Shown here in pieces: positions 33,123 through 45,066 of a DNA stretch of 64,000 nucleotides. The first letter of the stretch is position 1. Each line of letters opens with the position of its first letter. The notes under the pieces were generated by a model, which saw only the letters and a program-made list of their open reading frames with translations, was not told the DNA's origin and searched no databases. Made by a program: the position numbers and the translations under genes. The stretch comes from Protonemura montana (taxonomy: Eukaryota > Arthropoda > Insecta > Plecoptera > Nemouridae), in assembly GCA_947568835.1 (NCBI GenBank), contig OX387603.1, positions 28,730,651-28,794,650 of the forward strand, given 5' to 3'.

Positions 33123-34237
33123 ACCATCAAAAAAAACGAACCAATTCGTTTAAAAAAAGACGACGTCTTCATTGATTGAGTGTACCAATAGGTACGAAAT
33201 GAAGCCACAATAAACTTTGTAAATAATTGCCAGAACTGGAAACATGTAGCGTTCAAAAGAATTGAAATATACGTAAATGCAGACGTCTATCCCCTCCCTC
33301 CCTCCCCCAGCCCATGCACTTTGAAATTTCAATCCTTGTTGATTGATTGATTTGTGGTGTTTAACGACGCACTGTTTTGACATCTGGTCATGTGGCACTG
33401 GTCAAATGGCGTCGGTGGATGAGTGGATGACGATGAGGGTGATGATGAACCTAACATAGCCTAGAAGGGAAGACGGGAAGCCCGGTGCCGGCACGTATTG
33501 TACTCCTGTCGAAGAGCACCAAGGGGACCACCGGCTTAACGTCCCTTCCGAAGGACGGTACAACGCGAACAACAGGATTCCTCCACAAATCCATGCTGTC
33601 GAGAGGCTGATAAGCAAGGCGAGTGAAGTTGCTGCACTAACTTTCATCCCTCCAACCTCTCTCCCAAACAGAACTGGTCATGTGTATGGTGGTCACCCAT
33701 CCAATACCTGACTCAGCGCAGTGTTGCTTAACTTCGGTGATCCAACGAGAACCGGTGTTTCCAACACGCCAAACCGTTCGGTTTCAATCCTTGTTTCCCG
33801 GGAGTCCATTCTCCCATAAGAGCAGTATTAAATTGCTGGTGATTTGTCAAAGTGCGGTCGTGCACGCACTCCCCGGCCGAGGCAACGTGCTCGTCTACTA
33901 TTTGACTTGGACGAATTGTTAGTTCCATAAGAGCAATGCTAATGGCCATAGCCGAAATCGTAGTCTCGTAAGCGCAAAGTGATTATTACCTTTGGCTATT
34001 GTCCTAATTTATGCATGGGGATGGGGTGACGATATCGTGCGATGGGCTGGGGGAGGGGGGGAGGGAGGGGATAGACGTCTGCATTTACGTATATTTCAAT
34101 TCTTTTGAACACTACATGTTTCCAGTTCTGGCAATTATTTACAAAGTTTATTGTGGCTTCATTTCGTACCTATTGGTACACTCAATCAATGAAGACGTCG
34201 TCTTTTTTTAAACGAATGGGTTCGTCTTTTTGATGGT
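33123..34237. mobile_element. DNA element with about 198-bp terminal inverted repeats, split by a SINE
   Basis: 33123-33320 and 34040-34237 are near-perfect reverse complements (outer ends ACCATCAAAAA and TTTTTGATGGT; inner parts include GACGTCTATCCCCTCCCTCC). The unique centre is under 300 bp once the 5S SINE at 33341-33781 is removed. No transposase is present. The superfamily is unknown and no clean target duplication is visible. Confidence 0.8.
33341..33781 (-). mobile_element. Full-length 5S-rRNA-derived SINE with target-site duplication
   Basis: A 441-bp insertion flanked by an exact 14-bp duplication TTTCAATCCTTGTT (33327-33340 and 33782-33795). On the minus strand it begins CCGAACGGTTTGGCGTGTTG and includes 5S-like segments CCGGTTCTCGTTGGATCACC, GAAGTTAAGCAACACTG and GGATGGGTGACC (box C region). 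It ends in an AATC-type tail. It defines the full-length family member. The duplication length is typical of LINE-mobilised SINEs. Confidence 0.92.
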
Positions 34238-34399
34238 TATTTCAATTATTTTTGCTAAAGGGTGGTTACTTCTGGAAATTCAATTTTTGCATATTTTCGC
34301 CGCCATTGCACTCGCCAGTGCCGACAGCGAGGAACCGAACATCTGTTGACGGCTGACGTGTTACTCTGGACGCCAACGAAAGAACTAACCCACTCACTC

Positions 34400-34675
34400 C
34401 CATTCCCTCTTTGAACACAGCCCACATTACCTCTGCACAAAAATTTATAACCATCTCCCAACATCCATCACTAATTTGCCAACCCGTACCATCTTTAACA
34501 CTACTCTCAAAGCTTTCTTAATCCAAAATCCGTACTATTATTCAATAGAAGAATATTTAAATACAATTAAAAGTTAAATATGGAACTAAATAGATGATAA
34601 AAGTTCCTTAACAATTAGGCTCACACAAATACTCTGTAATTGTACGTAGCATTAAATAAATAAATAAATAAATTT
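34400..34675 (+). mobile_element. LINE 3' end with (AAAT)n tail
   Basis: The frame CTKIYNHLPTSITNLP then FNTTLKAFLIQNPYYYSIEE matches the last residues of Jockey/CR1-like LINE polymerases (KIYNxLPxxI..., FKxxLKxFLxxxxYYSIxEYL). About 90 bp later the sequence ends in repeated AAAT (34657-34675), a typical LINE tail. Confidence 0.75.
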
Positions 34676-35591
34676 ACTGGTTGTATCAAATTAGACATTC
34701 ACTGTTCATACAGTTTAAAACTGAAAATGCAAAATATATACGTGCTCTGCGATACGAACCGGGCATCACGTTATTTGCGAAGCATCTGAACCGATCTGAG
34801 CTATCTGGCTTCGTATCTGGCTTCGGCACTAGACTTCCCGTCATCCGTGAACTTCCATCGGAAATAATTGATGAAATACTAGCATGAACCTAAGCTATCA
34901 CTGAATACTGGCCACTGGCTACTGAGGGTGAATGCATCCCTTATAAAAGTGTATTAATTTATTACACGCTACATATGTATTTCCAATTTTGGCTTCATCC
35001 AACTTTCAAAAAGCTCCAATAAATTGATATTAAATGTTAAATACTCGAGTTGAGGAATTCCACGCAGCGAGCATGCGCAGTCAGGACTTGTGGCGAAGAA
35101 CAACGACAAGAACAAAATGTAGAAATGTTACGATTTGGTATTTTTCGGAGCTATATGGCTTTTAAACGGGGAAATACGATAGTTAGGCGAATGTCACCGT
35201 CTACATCTTTCGATTGGTTTTTTCCAACAAATCGATTGGAAGAGGTTTCAAAGCTCTCCGACATACAGAAGCTATAGTTTTAAGATCGTGCTGTGACGTC
35301 ACGAAGTTCGTTCTTGTAATCCTAAGAGAGTCCATCCAGCCGTTAATGAAGACGTCTGAGTGATGGCCATCACTTAGAATTACCGCCATTAACGGGCTAT
35401 AACTGTAACTGGTATATTACTGGCCAAGCACGGGTGGTAATAATATTGAATTACTCCCTTAAACACAGTGTAAGTCCATTGAAAATTACTATAGGGTCAC
35501 CTTGTAGTGCAACTCATCTAATTGCATCGATTAGTAATATTAAATGCACTTATCAATTTTGTTTAGGGAGGTAATATTACCATGCGTTTTT
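34676..35591. other. Spacer with foldback-MITE material
   Basis: Mostly unassigned AT-rich DNA with short open frames of no recognisable content. The stretch 35400-35580 contains GTAATAATATTGAATTACTC and GGGAGGTAATATTACC, diverged relatives of the hairpin arms at 35592-35648, so the region is probably the outer part of a foldback MITE. Confidence 0.4.
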
Positions 35592-35648
35592 GCTAAAATA
35601 TCATTACCCTCCCTGTGTTTTACACAGGGAGGGTAATGATATTTTAGC
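35592..35648. repeat. Perfect 57-nt hairpin, 27-bp arms and 3-nt loop
   Basis: GCTAAAATATCATTACCCTC continues to CCTGTGT, then loop TTT, then the exact reverse complement. It is probably the centre of a palindromic MITE. Transcripts would fold into a hairpin of about pre-miRNA size. Confidence 0.9.
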
Positions 35649-36605
35649 TTAAACCTCGGCAGGGTAATAACTTGACTTCGTCGTCGCTTGTGTTCACTTT
35701 TCAACAACTGAACAACACTAGTTTGGAACACTTCTGCAATTGGTGAATCAGTAAATTACTCGAATCTAACAAGTTAATTCTCCTGTAAGTAGGTATGTGT
35801 CTAATAAGCCAGCAAAGTACTACATACAAGAATTGGAAGTCTCTCTTCACCCTTCTGGCCTCGGTAGACAGCAACCGGCTTCGACTCACTGCCGCACAGT
35901 TGTCGCTCGAATGATGGAGTTCGGAGTATGGAACCACTATTGCAACGTAGGCACGGCGTAAAGTCCATACCCAAGATGAGTCACCGACTCGCCTCGGCTA
36001 GCGATTAACAGGTAGAGAAATATGTGTACTATTTTTAGAAACGGGTAGCAAGCATTATTTTAACCAGTTGCAAGCTGATTTGACAAAACCACTTGAGAGA
36101 AATGATTCTAATGTTTACATGGACTAGGAAGATGGAAGACGGTTTGAAATCTAACATCAGTCTCACTCAGGTTCTTTAATTTTATGCTATAAACGTGAAA
36201 TTTCATCTTCGAGATATTTTCTTTCTGCATCTAATTAAAAAAATAAATAAATAATTCGAAATTCGAACAATTTTGGTAGGTTTCTGGATGATGGTTTTTT
36301 CAAGTTTTATGTTATAAAATCGTGACTTATGAAATATTATCCAATCAACAGCAATAATCCGATCCCTTCAGTTGCTTCAGTTAATTTGCAGTGCGAATTA
36401 GTTTCTCTAGGTTCAGAAAACATAAAGTGTCCCCGAGGTAAAGGTCGCCATCGTCAGGCCAAGAGAAACACCGGTCAGAGTCTTTAGGAAAAACAAAATA
36501 TATTAATACAAATTTGCGAAATTATATTTGTATTAACATTGTTGCGGACTGCATGTTTGCAGTTGGTCCTCGGGTGAGCTGTCGCGTGCTGTCCGGTGGC
36601 CCAGC
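35649..36605. other. Unassigned spacer
   Basis: AT-rich sequence; no domain-bearing frame, tandem repeat or RNA gene recognised. Confidence 0.35.
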
Positions 36606-36609
36606 TGTA

Positions 36610-36840
36610 TTCATGTGCTCAAAAAGTGAACCAGCTCCCGGTTTGAACGGTTGTTCTGGTGTACAACAGCTTTGGTAAGTGTATTAAGAGCAGCCAGGTT
36701 ATGGCCCAGGTGGGTGGAGAAAGAAAGGAGAGAAGGGAAGAGAGTTACAATAGTTCTCAGTTTTTGATCCCAGGGCCCCCACGATGAACGCATCCAGCCG
36801 GACGGCCCGACCAGCACGCGTCAGTTCCATGGCAGGGTAG
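36610..36840 (-). mobile_element. Possible LINE polymerase remnant
   Basis: On the minus strand a frame reads MELTRAGRAVRLDAFIVGAL then GSKTENY. The phrase xxDAFIVGALG resembles the C-terminal segment of some R2/R4-like retrotransposon proteins (DAFVVGSLGxWDPxND). The resemblance is short and the remainder is decayed, so this is tentative. Confidence 0.25.
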
Positions 36841-37083
36841 AGGCAACAACGTTGGCTATCGGTGGAAGCCGAGACAATGTTTGCATCTCATTTGCCAGTG
36901 GGAGTGGTTCAACCTAACCTTCAGCATTCTCACACTTTTTGTGCAAACGAAACAAATAATAATACGATTCCTAGCTTTGATGTTCTAGGCTTGATGTTCT
37001 ATTTGCAAGAAAATGTACAGCAGCGGCAAATAGTCCCGATCTTTAGTGCCAGAGCGTACGGCAACACCTTGCATGCATGCTAC

Positions 37084-37150
37084 CTACATAGAATAGAATA
37101 GAATAGAATAGAATAGAATAGAATAGAATAGAATAGAATAGAATAGAATT
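37084..37150. repeat. (AATAG)n microsatellite, about 13 copies
   Basis: Uninterrupted AATAG pentamers just upstream of a 5S-derived SINE. Confidence 0.95.
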
Positions 37151-37174
37151 ATTCTATTTCTTTCAATCTTGACT

Positions 37175-37955
37175 GTGCTTGATCGACCGAACGGTTTGGC
37201 GAGTTGGAAACACCAGTTCTCATTAGATCACCAAAGTTAAGCAACACTGTACTGGGTCAGGTATTGGATGGGTGACCATCATACACATGACCAGTTCTGT
37301 TCGGGAGAGAGGTTGGAGAGATGAAAGTTAAGCAACACTGCACTGGGTCAGGTATTGGATGAGTGACTATCATACGCATGACCAGTTCTGTTCGGGAGAG
37401 AGGTTGGAGGGATGAAAGTTAAGCAACACTGCCCTGGGTCAGGTATTGGATGGGTGACCATCATACACATGACCAGTTCTGTTTGGGAGAGAGGTTGGAG
37501 GGATGAAAGTTAAGCAACACTGCGCTGGGTCAGGTATTGGATGGGTGACCATCATACACATGACCAGTTCAGTTCGGGAGACAGGTCGGAGGGATGAAAG
37601 TTAAGCAACACTGCGCTGGGTCAGGTATTGGATGGGTGACCATCATACACATGACCAGTTCTGTTCTGGAGAGTGGTTGGAGGGATGAAAGTTAAGCAAC
37701 ACTGTGCTGGGTCAGGTGTTGGATGGGTGACCATCATACACATGACCAGTTCTGTTCGGGAGAGAGGTTGGAAGGATGAAAGTTAAGCAACACTGAGCTG
37801 GGTCAGGTATTGGATGGGTGACCATCATACATATGACCAGTTCTGTTCGGGAGAGAGGTTGGAGGGATGAAAGTTAGTACATCAACTTAACTCGCCTTGC
37901 TTATCAACCTCTCGACAGCATGGATTTGTGGAGAATTCCTGCTGTTCGAGTTATG
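37175..37955 (+). mobile_element. 5S-derived SINE with head amplified as seven 91-bp units
   Basis: Starts with the intact 5' end (GACCGAACGGTTTGGCGAGT, CACCAGTTCTCATTAGATCA). A 91-bp unit then repeats about seven times (AAGTTAAGCAACACTG ... GGATGGGTGACCATCATACA ... GGAGAGAGGTTGGAGGGATG). The last unit leads into the SINE body, which is cut off after CTGCTGTTCGAGTTATGAAC. Each unit keeps the 5S box-C-like GGATGGGTGACC. Confidence 0.9.
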
Positions 37956-38193
37956 AACAGACAATATGAACAGACAATATGTTTGCTAAAAAGAATATAA
38001 ATATGCACGTTCGATTAGATGGATATTTTTACCTAAAATATTAAATAACTTAGTAGCAGAAAAGTTACTAACCACCTGTCAAAACAAACAATCTCTTCCA
38101 GGAGTGTGAATTATGCACCGAAATGAATGCAATTTTCAGAATAGTAAGATATTTAGACGTCGAAGTAACCCGGATCAGTATTTTGCTTCTGGT

Positions 38194-41100
38194 ACTATTT
38201 GGAGTCGAGATTTGAACACTGGGACAACTTGCCCCTGAGACTTTTAGACCCCTCCTACCCTTGGAGTCGAGATTTGAACACTAAGACAACTTGCCCCTGA
38301 GACTTTTAGACCCCTCCTACCCTTGGAGTCGAGATTTGAACACTGAGACAACTTGCCCCTGAGACTTTTAGACCCCTCCTACCCTTGGAGTCGAGATTTG
38401 AACACTAAGACAACTTGCCCCTGAGACTTTTAGACCCCTCCTACCCTTGGAGTCGAGATTTGAACACTAAGACAACAACTTGCCCCTGAGACTTTTAGAC
38501 CGCTCCTACCCTTGGAGTCGAGATTTGAACACTAAGACAACTTGCCCCTGAGACTTTTAGACCCCTCCTACCCTTGGAGTCGAGATTTGAACACTGAGAC
38601 AACTTGCCCCTGAGACTTTTAGACCCCTCCTACCCTTGGAGTCGAGATTTGAACACTGAGACAACTTGCCCCTGAGACTTTTAGACCCCTCCTACCCTTG
38701 GAGTCGAGATTTGAACACTGAGACAACTAGCCCCTGAGACTTTTAGACCCCTCCTACCCTTGGAGTCGAGATTTGAACACTGAGACAACTTGCCCCTGAG
38801 ACTTTTAGACCCCTCCTACCCTTGGAGTCGAGATTTGAACACTGAGACAACAACTTGCCCCTGAGACTTTTAGACCCCTCCTACCCTTGGAGTCGAGATT
38901 TGAACACTAAGACAACTTGCCCCTGAGACTTTTAGGTCCCTCCTACCCTTGGAGTCGAGATTTAAACACTGAGACAACTTGCCCCTGAGACTTTTAGACC
39001 CCTCCTACCCTTGGAGTCGAGATTTGAACACTGAGACAACTTGCCCCTGAGACGTTTAGACCCCTCCTACCCTTGGAGTCGAGATTTGAACACTAAGACA
39101 ACTTGCCCCTGAGACTTTTAGATCCCTCCTACCCTTGGAGTCGAGATTTGAACACTAAGACAACTTGCCCCTGAGACTTTTAGACCCCTCCTACCCTTGG
39201 AGTCGAGATTTGAACACTGAGACAACTTGCCCCGGAGACTTTTAGACCCCTCCTACCCTTGGAGTCGAGATTTGAACACTAAGACAACTTGCCCCTGAGA
39301 CTTTTAGACCCCTCCTACCCTTGGAGTCGAGATTTGCACACTGAGACAACTTGCCCCTGAGACTTTTAGACCCCTCCTACCCTTGGAGTCGAGATTTGAA
39401 CACTGGGACAACTTGCCCCTGAGACTTTTAGACCCCTCCTATCCTTGGAGTCGAGATTTGAACACTGAGACAACAACTTGCCCCTGAGACTTTTAGACCC
39501 CTCCTACCCTTGCAGTCGAGATTTGAACACTAAGACAACTTGCCCCTGAGACTTTTAGACCCCTCCTACCCTTGCAGTCGAGATTTGAACACTAAGACAA
39601 CTTGCCCCTGAGACTTTTAGACCCCTCCTACCCTTGGAGTCGAGATTTGAACACTGAGACAACTTGCCCCTGAGACTTTTAGACCCCTCCTACCCTTGGA
39701 GTCGAGATTTGAACACTGAGACAACTTGCCCCTGAGACTTTTAGACCCCTCCTACCCTTGGAGTCGAGATTTGAACACTGAGACAACTTGCCCCTGAGAC
39801 TTTTAGACCGCTCCTACCCTTGGAGTCGAGATTTGAACACTAAGACAACTTGCCCCTGAGACTTTTAGACCCCTCCTACCCTTGCAGTCGAGATTTGAAC
39901 ACTGAGACAACTTGCCCCTGAGACTTTTAGACCCCTCCTACCCTTGGTGTCGAGATTTGAACACTGAGACAACTTGCCCCTGAGACTTTTAGACCCCTCC
40001 TACCCTTGGAGTCGAGATTTGAACACTGAGACAACTTGCCCCTGAGACTTTTAGACCCCTCCTACCCTTGGAGTCGAGATTTGAACACTGAGACAACTTG
40101 CCCCTGAGACTTTTAGACCCCTCCTACCCTTGGAGTCGAGATTTGAACACTGAGACAACTTGCCCCTGAGACTTTTAGACCCCTCCTACCCTTGGAGTCG
40201 AGATTTGAACACTGAGACAACTTGCCCCTGAGACTTTTAGACCCCTCCTCCCCTTGGAGTCGAGATTTGAACACTAAGACAACTTGCCCCTGAGACTTTT
40301 AGACCCCTCCTACCCTTGAAGTCGAGATTTGAACACTAAGACAACTTGCCCCTGAGACTTTTAGACCCCTCCTACCCTTGGAGTCGAGATTTGAACACTG
40401 AGACAACTTGCCCCTGAGACTTTTAGACCCCTCCTACCCTTGGAGTCGAGATTTGAACACTGAGACAACTTGCCCCTGAGACTTTTAGACCCCTCCTACC
40501 CTTGGAGTCGAGATTTGAACACTGAGACAACTTGCCCCTGAGACTTTTAGACCCCTCCTACCCTTGGAGTCGAGATTTGAACACTGAGACAACTTGCCCC
40601 TGAGACTTTTAGACCCCTCCTACCCTTGGAGTCGAGATTTGAACACTGAGACAACTTGCCCCTGAGACTTTTAGACCCCTCCTACCCTTGGAGTCGAGAT
40701 TTGAACACTGAGACAACTAGCCCCTGAGACTTTTAGACCCCTCCTACCCTTGGAGTCGAGATTTGAACACTAAGACAACTTGCCCCTGAGACTTTTAGAC
40801 CCCTCCTATCCTTGGAGTCGAGATTTGAACACTAAGACAACTCGCCCCTGAGACTTTTAGACCCCTCCTACCCTTGGAGTCGAGATTTGAACACTAAGAC
40901 AACTTGCCCCTGAGACTTTTAGACCCCTCCTACCCTTGGAGTCGAGATTTGAACACTGAGACAACTTGCCCCTGAAACTTTTAGACCCCTCCTACCCTTG
41001 GAGTCGAGATTTGAACATTGAGACAACTAGCCCCTGAGACTTTTAGACCCCTCCTACCCTTGGAGTCGAGATTTGAACACTAAGACAACTTGCCCCTGAG

Positions 41101-44100
41101 ACTTTTAGACCGCTCCTACCCTTGGAGTCGAGATTTGAACACTGAGACAACTTGCCCCTGAAACTTTTAGACCCCTCCTACCCTTGGAGTCGAGATTTGA
41201 ACACTGAGACAACTTGCCCCTGAGACTTTTAGACCCCTCCTACCCTTGGAGTCGAGATTTGAACACTAAGACAACTTGCCCCTGAGACTTTTAGACCCCT
41301 CCTACCCTTGGAGTCGAGATTTGAACACTGAGACAACAACTTGCCCCTGAGACTTTTAGACCCCTCCTACCCTTGGAGTCGAGATTTGAACACTAAGACA
41401 ACTTGCCCCTGAGACTTTTAGACCCCTCCTACCCTTGGAGTCGAGATTTGAACACTGAGACAACTTGCCCCTGAGACTTTTAAACCCCTCCTCCCCTTGG
41501 AGTCGAGATTTGAACACTAAGACAACAGCTTGCCCCTGAGACTTTTAGACCCCTCCTACCCTTGGAGTCGAGATTGGAACACTGAGACAACTTGCCCCTG
41601 AGACTTTTAGACCCCTCCTATCCTTGGAGTCGAGATTTGAACACTGAGACAACAACTTGCCCCTGAGACTTTTAGACCCCTCCTACCCTTGGAGTCGAGA
41701 TTTGAACACTGAGACAACAACTTGCCCCTGAGACTTTTAGACCCCTCCTACCCTTGGAGTCGAGATTTGAACACTGAGACAACTTGCCCCTGAGACTTTT
41801 AGACCCCTCCTACCCTTGGAGTCGAGATTTGAACACTAAGACAACTTGCCCCTGAGACTTTTAGACCCCTCCTACCCTTGGAGTCGAGATTGGAACACTG
41901 AGACAACTTGCCCCTGAGACTTTTAGACCCCTCCTACCCTTGGAGTCGAGATTTGAACACTGAGACAACTTGCCCCTGAGACTTTTAGACCCCTCCTACC
42001 CTTGGAGTCGAGATTTGAACACTGAGACAACTTGCCCCTGAGACTTTTAGACCCCTCCTACCCTTGGAGTCGAGATTTGAACACTGAGACAACTTGCCCC
42101 TGAGACTTTTAGACCCCTCCTACCCTTGGAGTCGAGATTTGAACACTGAGACAACTAGCCCCTGAGACTTTTAGACCCCTCCTACCCTTGGAGTCAAGAT
42201 TTGAACACTGAGACAACTAGCCCCTGAGACTTTTAGACCCCTCCTACCCTTGGAGTCGAGATTTTAACACTGAGATAACTTGCCCCTGTGACTTTTAGAC
42301 CCCTCCTACCCTTGGAGTCGAGATTTGAACACTGAGACAACTTGCCCCTGAGACTTTTAGACCCCTCCTACCCTTGGAGTCGAGATTTGAACACTGAGAC
42401 AACAACTTGCCCCTGAGACTTTTAGACCCCTCCTACCCTTGGAGTCGAGATTTGAACACTAAGACAACTTGCCCCTGAGACTTTTAGACCCCTCCTACCG
42501 TTGGAGTCGAGATTTGAACACTGAGACAACTTGCCCCTGAGACTTTTAAACCCCTCCTCCCCTTGGAGTCGAGATTTGAACACTAAGACAACAGCTTGCC
42601 CCTGAGACTTTTAGACCCCTCCTACCCTTGGAGTCGAGATTGGAACACTGAGACAACTTGCCCCTGAGACTTTTAGACCCCTCCTATCCTTGGAGTCGAG
42701 ATTTGAACACTGAGACAACAACTTGCCCCTGAGACTTTTAGACCCCTCCTACCCTTGGAGTCGAGATTTGAACACTGAGACAACAACTTGCCCCTGAGAC
42801 TTTTAGACCCCTCCTACCCTTGGAGTCGAGATTTGAACACTGAGACAACTTGCCCCTGAGACTTTTAGACCCCTCCTACCCTTGGAGTCGAGATTTGAAC
42901 ACTAAGACAACTTGCCCCTGAGACTTTTAGACCCCTCCTACCCTTGGAGTCGAGATTGGAACACTGAGACAACTTGCCCCTGAGACTTTTAGACCCCTCC
43001 TACCCTTGGAGTCGAGATTTGAACACAGGGACAACTTGCCCCTGAGACTTTTAGACCCCTCCTACCCTTGGAGTCGAGATTTGAACACTGAGACAACTTG
43101 CCCCTGAGACTTTTAGACCCCTCCTACCCTTGGAGTCGTGATTTGAACACTGAGACAACTTGCCCCTGAGACTTTTAGACCCCTCCTACCCTCGGAGTCG
43201 AGATTTGAACACTAAGACAACTTGCCCCTGAGACTTTTAGACCCCTCCTACCCTTGGAGTCTATATTTGAACACTGATACAACTTGCCCCTGAGACTTTT
43301 AGACCCCTCCTACCCTTGGAGTCGAGATTTGAACACTAAGACAACTTGCCCCTGAGACTTTTAGACCCCTCCTACCCTTGGAGTCGAGATTTGAACACTA
43401 AGACAACTTGCCCCTGAGACTTTTAGACCGCTCCTACCCTTGGAGTCGAGATTTGAACACTGAGACAACTTGCCCCTGAGACTTTTAGACCCCTCCTACC
43501 CTTGCAGTCGAGATTTGAACACTGAGACAACTCGCCCCTGAGACTTTTAGACCCCTCCTACCCTTGGAGTCGAGATTTGAACACTAAGACAACAGCTTGC
43601 CCCTGAGACTTTTAAACCCCTCCTCCCCTTGGAGTCGAGATTTGAACACTAAGACAACAGCTTGCCCCTGAGACTTTTAGACCCCTCCTACCCTTGGAGT
43701 CGAGATTTGAACACTAAGACAACAGCTTGCCCCTGAGACTTTTAGACCCCTCCTACCCTTGGAGTCGAGATTTGAACACTGAGACAACTTGCCCCTGAGA
43801 CTTTTAGACCCCTCCTACCCTTGGAGTCGAGATTTGAACACTGAGACAACTTGCCCCTGAGACTTTTAGACCCCTCCTTCCCTTGGAGTCGAGATTTGAA
43901 CACTGAGACAACTTGCCCCTGAGACTTTTAGACCCCTCCTTCCCTTGGAGTCGAGATTTGAACACTGAGACAACTTGCCCCTGAGACTTTTAGACCCCTC
44001 CTACCCTTGGAGTCGAGATTTGAACACTGAGACAACTTGCCCCTGAGACTTTTAGACCCCTCCTACCCTTGGAGTCGAGATTTGAACACTAAGACAACAG

Positions 44101-44317
44101 CTTGCCCCTGAGACTTTTAAACCCCTCCTCCCCTTGGAGTCGAGATTTGAACAGTGAGACAACTTGCCCCTGAGACTTTTAGACCCCTCCTACCCTTGGA
44201 GTCGAGATTTGAACACTGAGACAACTTGCCCCTGAGACTTTTAGACCCCTCCTACCCTTGGAGTCGAGATTTGAACACTAAGACAACTTGCCCCTGAGAC
44301 TTTTAGACCGCTCCTCC
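38194..44317. repeat. 62-bp satellite array, about 98 copies
   Basis: Tandem 62-bp unit (TTGGAGTCGAGATTTGAACA, CTGAGACAACTTGCCCCTGA, GACTTTTAGACCCCTCCTAC). Some units carry a 3-bp insertion giving CAACAACTTG or CAACAGCTTG. Blocks of several units with the same variant order recur (for example around 41330-41760 and 42390-42820), which shows segmental duplication within the array. No coding capacity. Confidence 0.97.
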
Positions 44318-44376
44318 CCTGTCATTTGGCGACCATCTTTCACGCAGAGACTACCTAGAACCTGCACACTCAACGT
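44318..44376 (-). repeat. Copy of the 47-bp satellite junction
   Basis: The reverse complement reads CGTTGAGTGTGCAGGTTCTA then GGTAGTCTCTGCGTGAAAGA and TGGTCGCCAAATGACAG. This is about 20 bp of the 47-bp satellite unit joined to the same unique sequence that borders that satellite at 20171-20201. It abuts the 62-bp array. Confidence 0.85.
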
Positions 44377-44385
44377 TGTTACTCT

Positions 44386-44450
44386 GAATCCAGTGTCGTA
44401 ACTACCGGCTTGGCAGGCGGGGCGACCGCTCCTAGGCCCTGATTTTGCGG
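44386..44450 (+). mobile_element. Possible hAT-like transposon end
   Basis: CAGTGTCGTAACTACCGGCT followed by GGCAGGCGGGGCGACC matches 47805-47840 (CAGTGGCGTAACTACCGGCA). Ends beginning CAGTGGCGTA are common in hAT-type elements. No partner inverted end or 8-bp duplication was found, so only the shared end sequence is secure. Confidence 0.3.
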
Positions 44451-45066
44451 GGTTTGAAAGCAATAGGGAGGTCCTGAGTTCGTATCTCAGTTCCGTTGCA
44501 CATTTTCCAGCCTAGCTTCCTTGCCAAAAGGAACATTGATCATTTTTCTTGGCAGTGTCCTCATAAACCTCTGATATCAACAACAGGGATATCTCTTAAA
44601 ATTTGAATTTTTTGAAATGTTTTTTTGTGAGAAAATAATGAGCACGTATTTTTTTATTTTCTTCTAAATTCAATTTTGAATAAAATATCTCTGTTTAAAA
44701 TGTTTGCGTTTCAATCTCGTACAAAAATGAGGGTCGCCATTTTTCATGACATGAAGTGATATCTGACGTCAGTATGACGTCACAAAACGTCAAAAAACAG
44801 AAGCGAACGCAAGGAATACAACAAAATGACGTCAGAACTACCTGTAGTTAATCACGGCCCGTTTTAATCTCGCCACGAGAATTCATATTTTAGCCATTCT
44901 TAAAACAAATATAAATAGAAAAGTTATGATCGGATTAAAAAAAGAAAAAATAAGTCAGATTTTATTTTAAACGTGTATTTGAACACAATGATAATAATTA
45001 AATAATAATCTTAAGGATATTTTCCCTATTCCCACTCAATCACTGTCCTGAATAAAGTGGATAAAT
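44451..45066. other. Upstream region of the odorant-receptor pseudogene, with three CRE palindromes
   Basis: Non-coding, AT-rich. TGACGTCA, the full cAMP-response-element palindrome, occurs three times at 44764-44771, 44775-44782 and 44827-44834. Earlier receptor exons were not found here; the satellite array lies immediately beyond. Confidence 0.45.

Noticed and set aside
37175-37871. Tandem 5S rRNA genes
   Set aside because: Units match only part of 5S, are diverged, and merge into a SINE body with a known tail; no 5S-length transcript unit or terminator is present.
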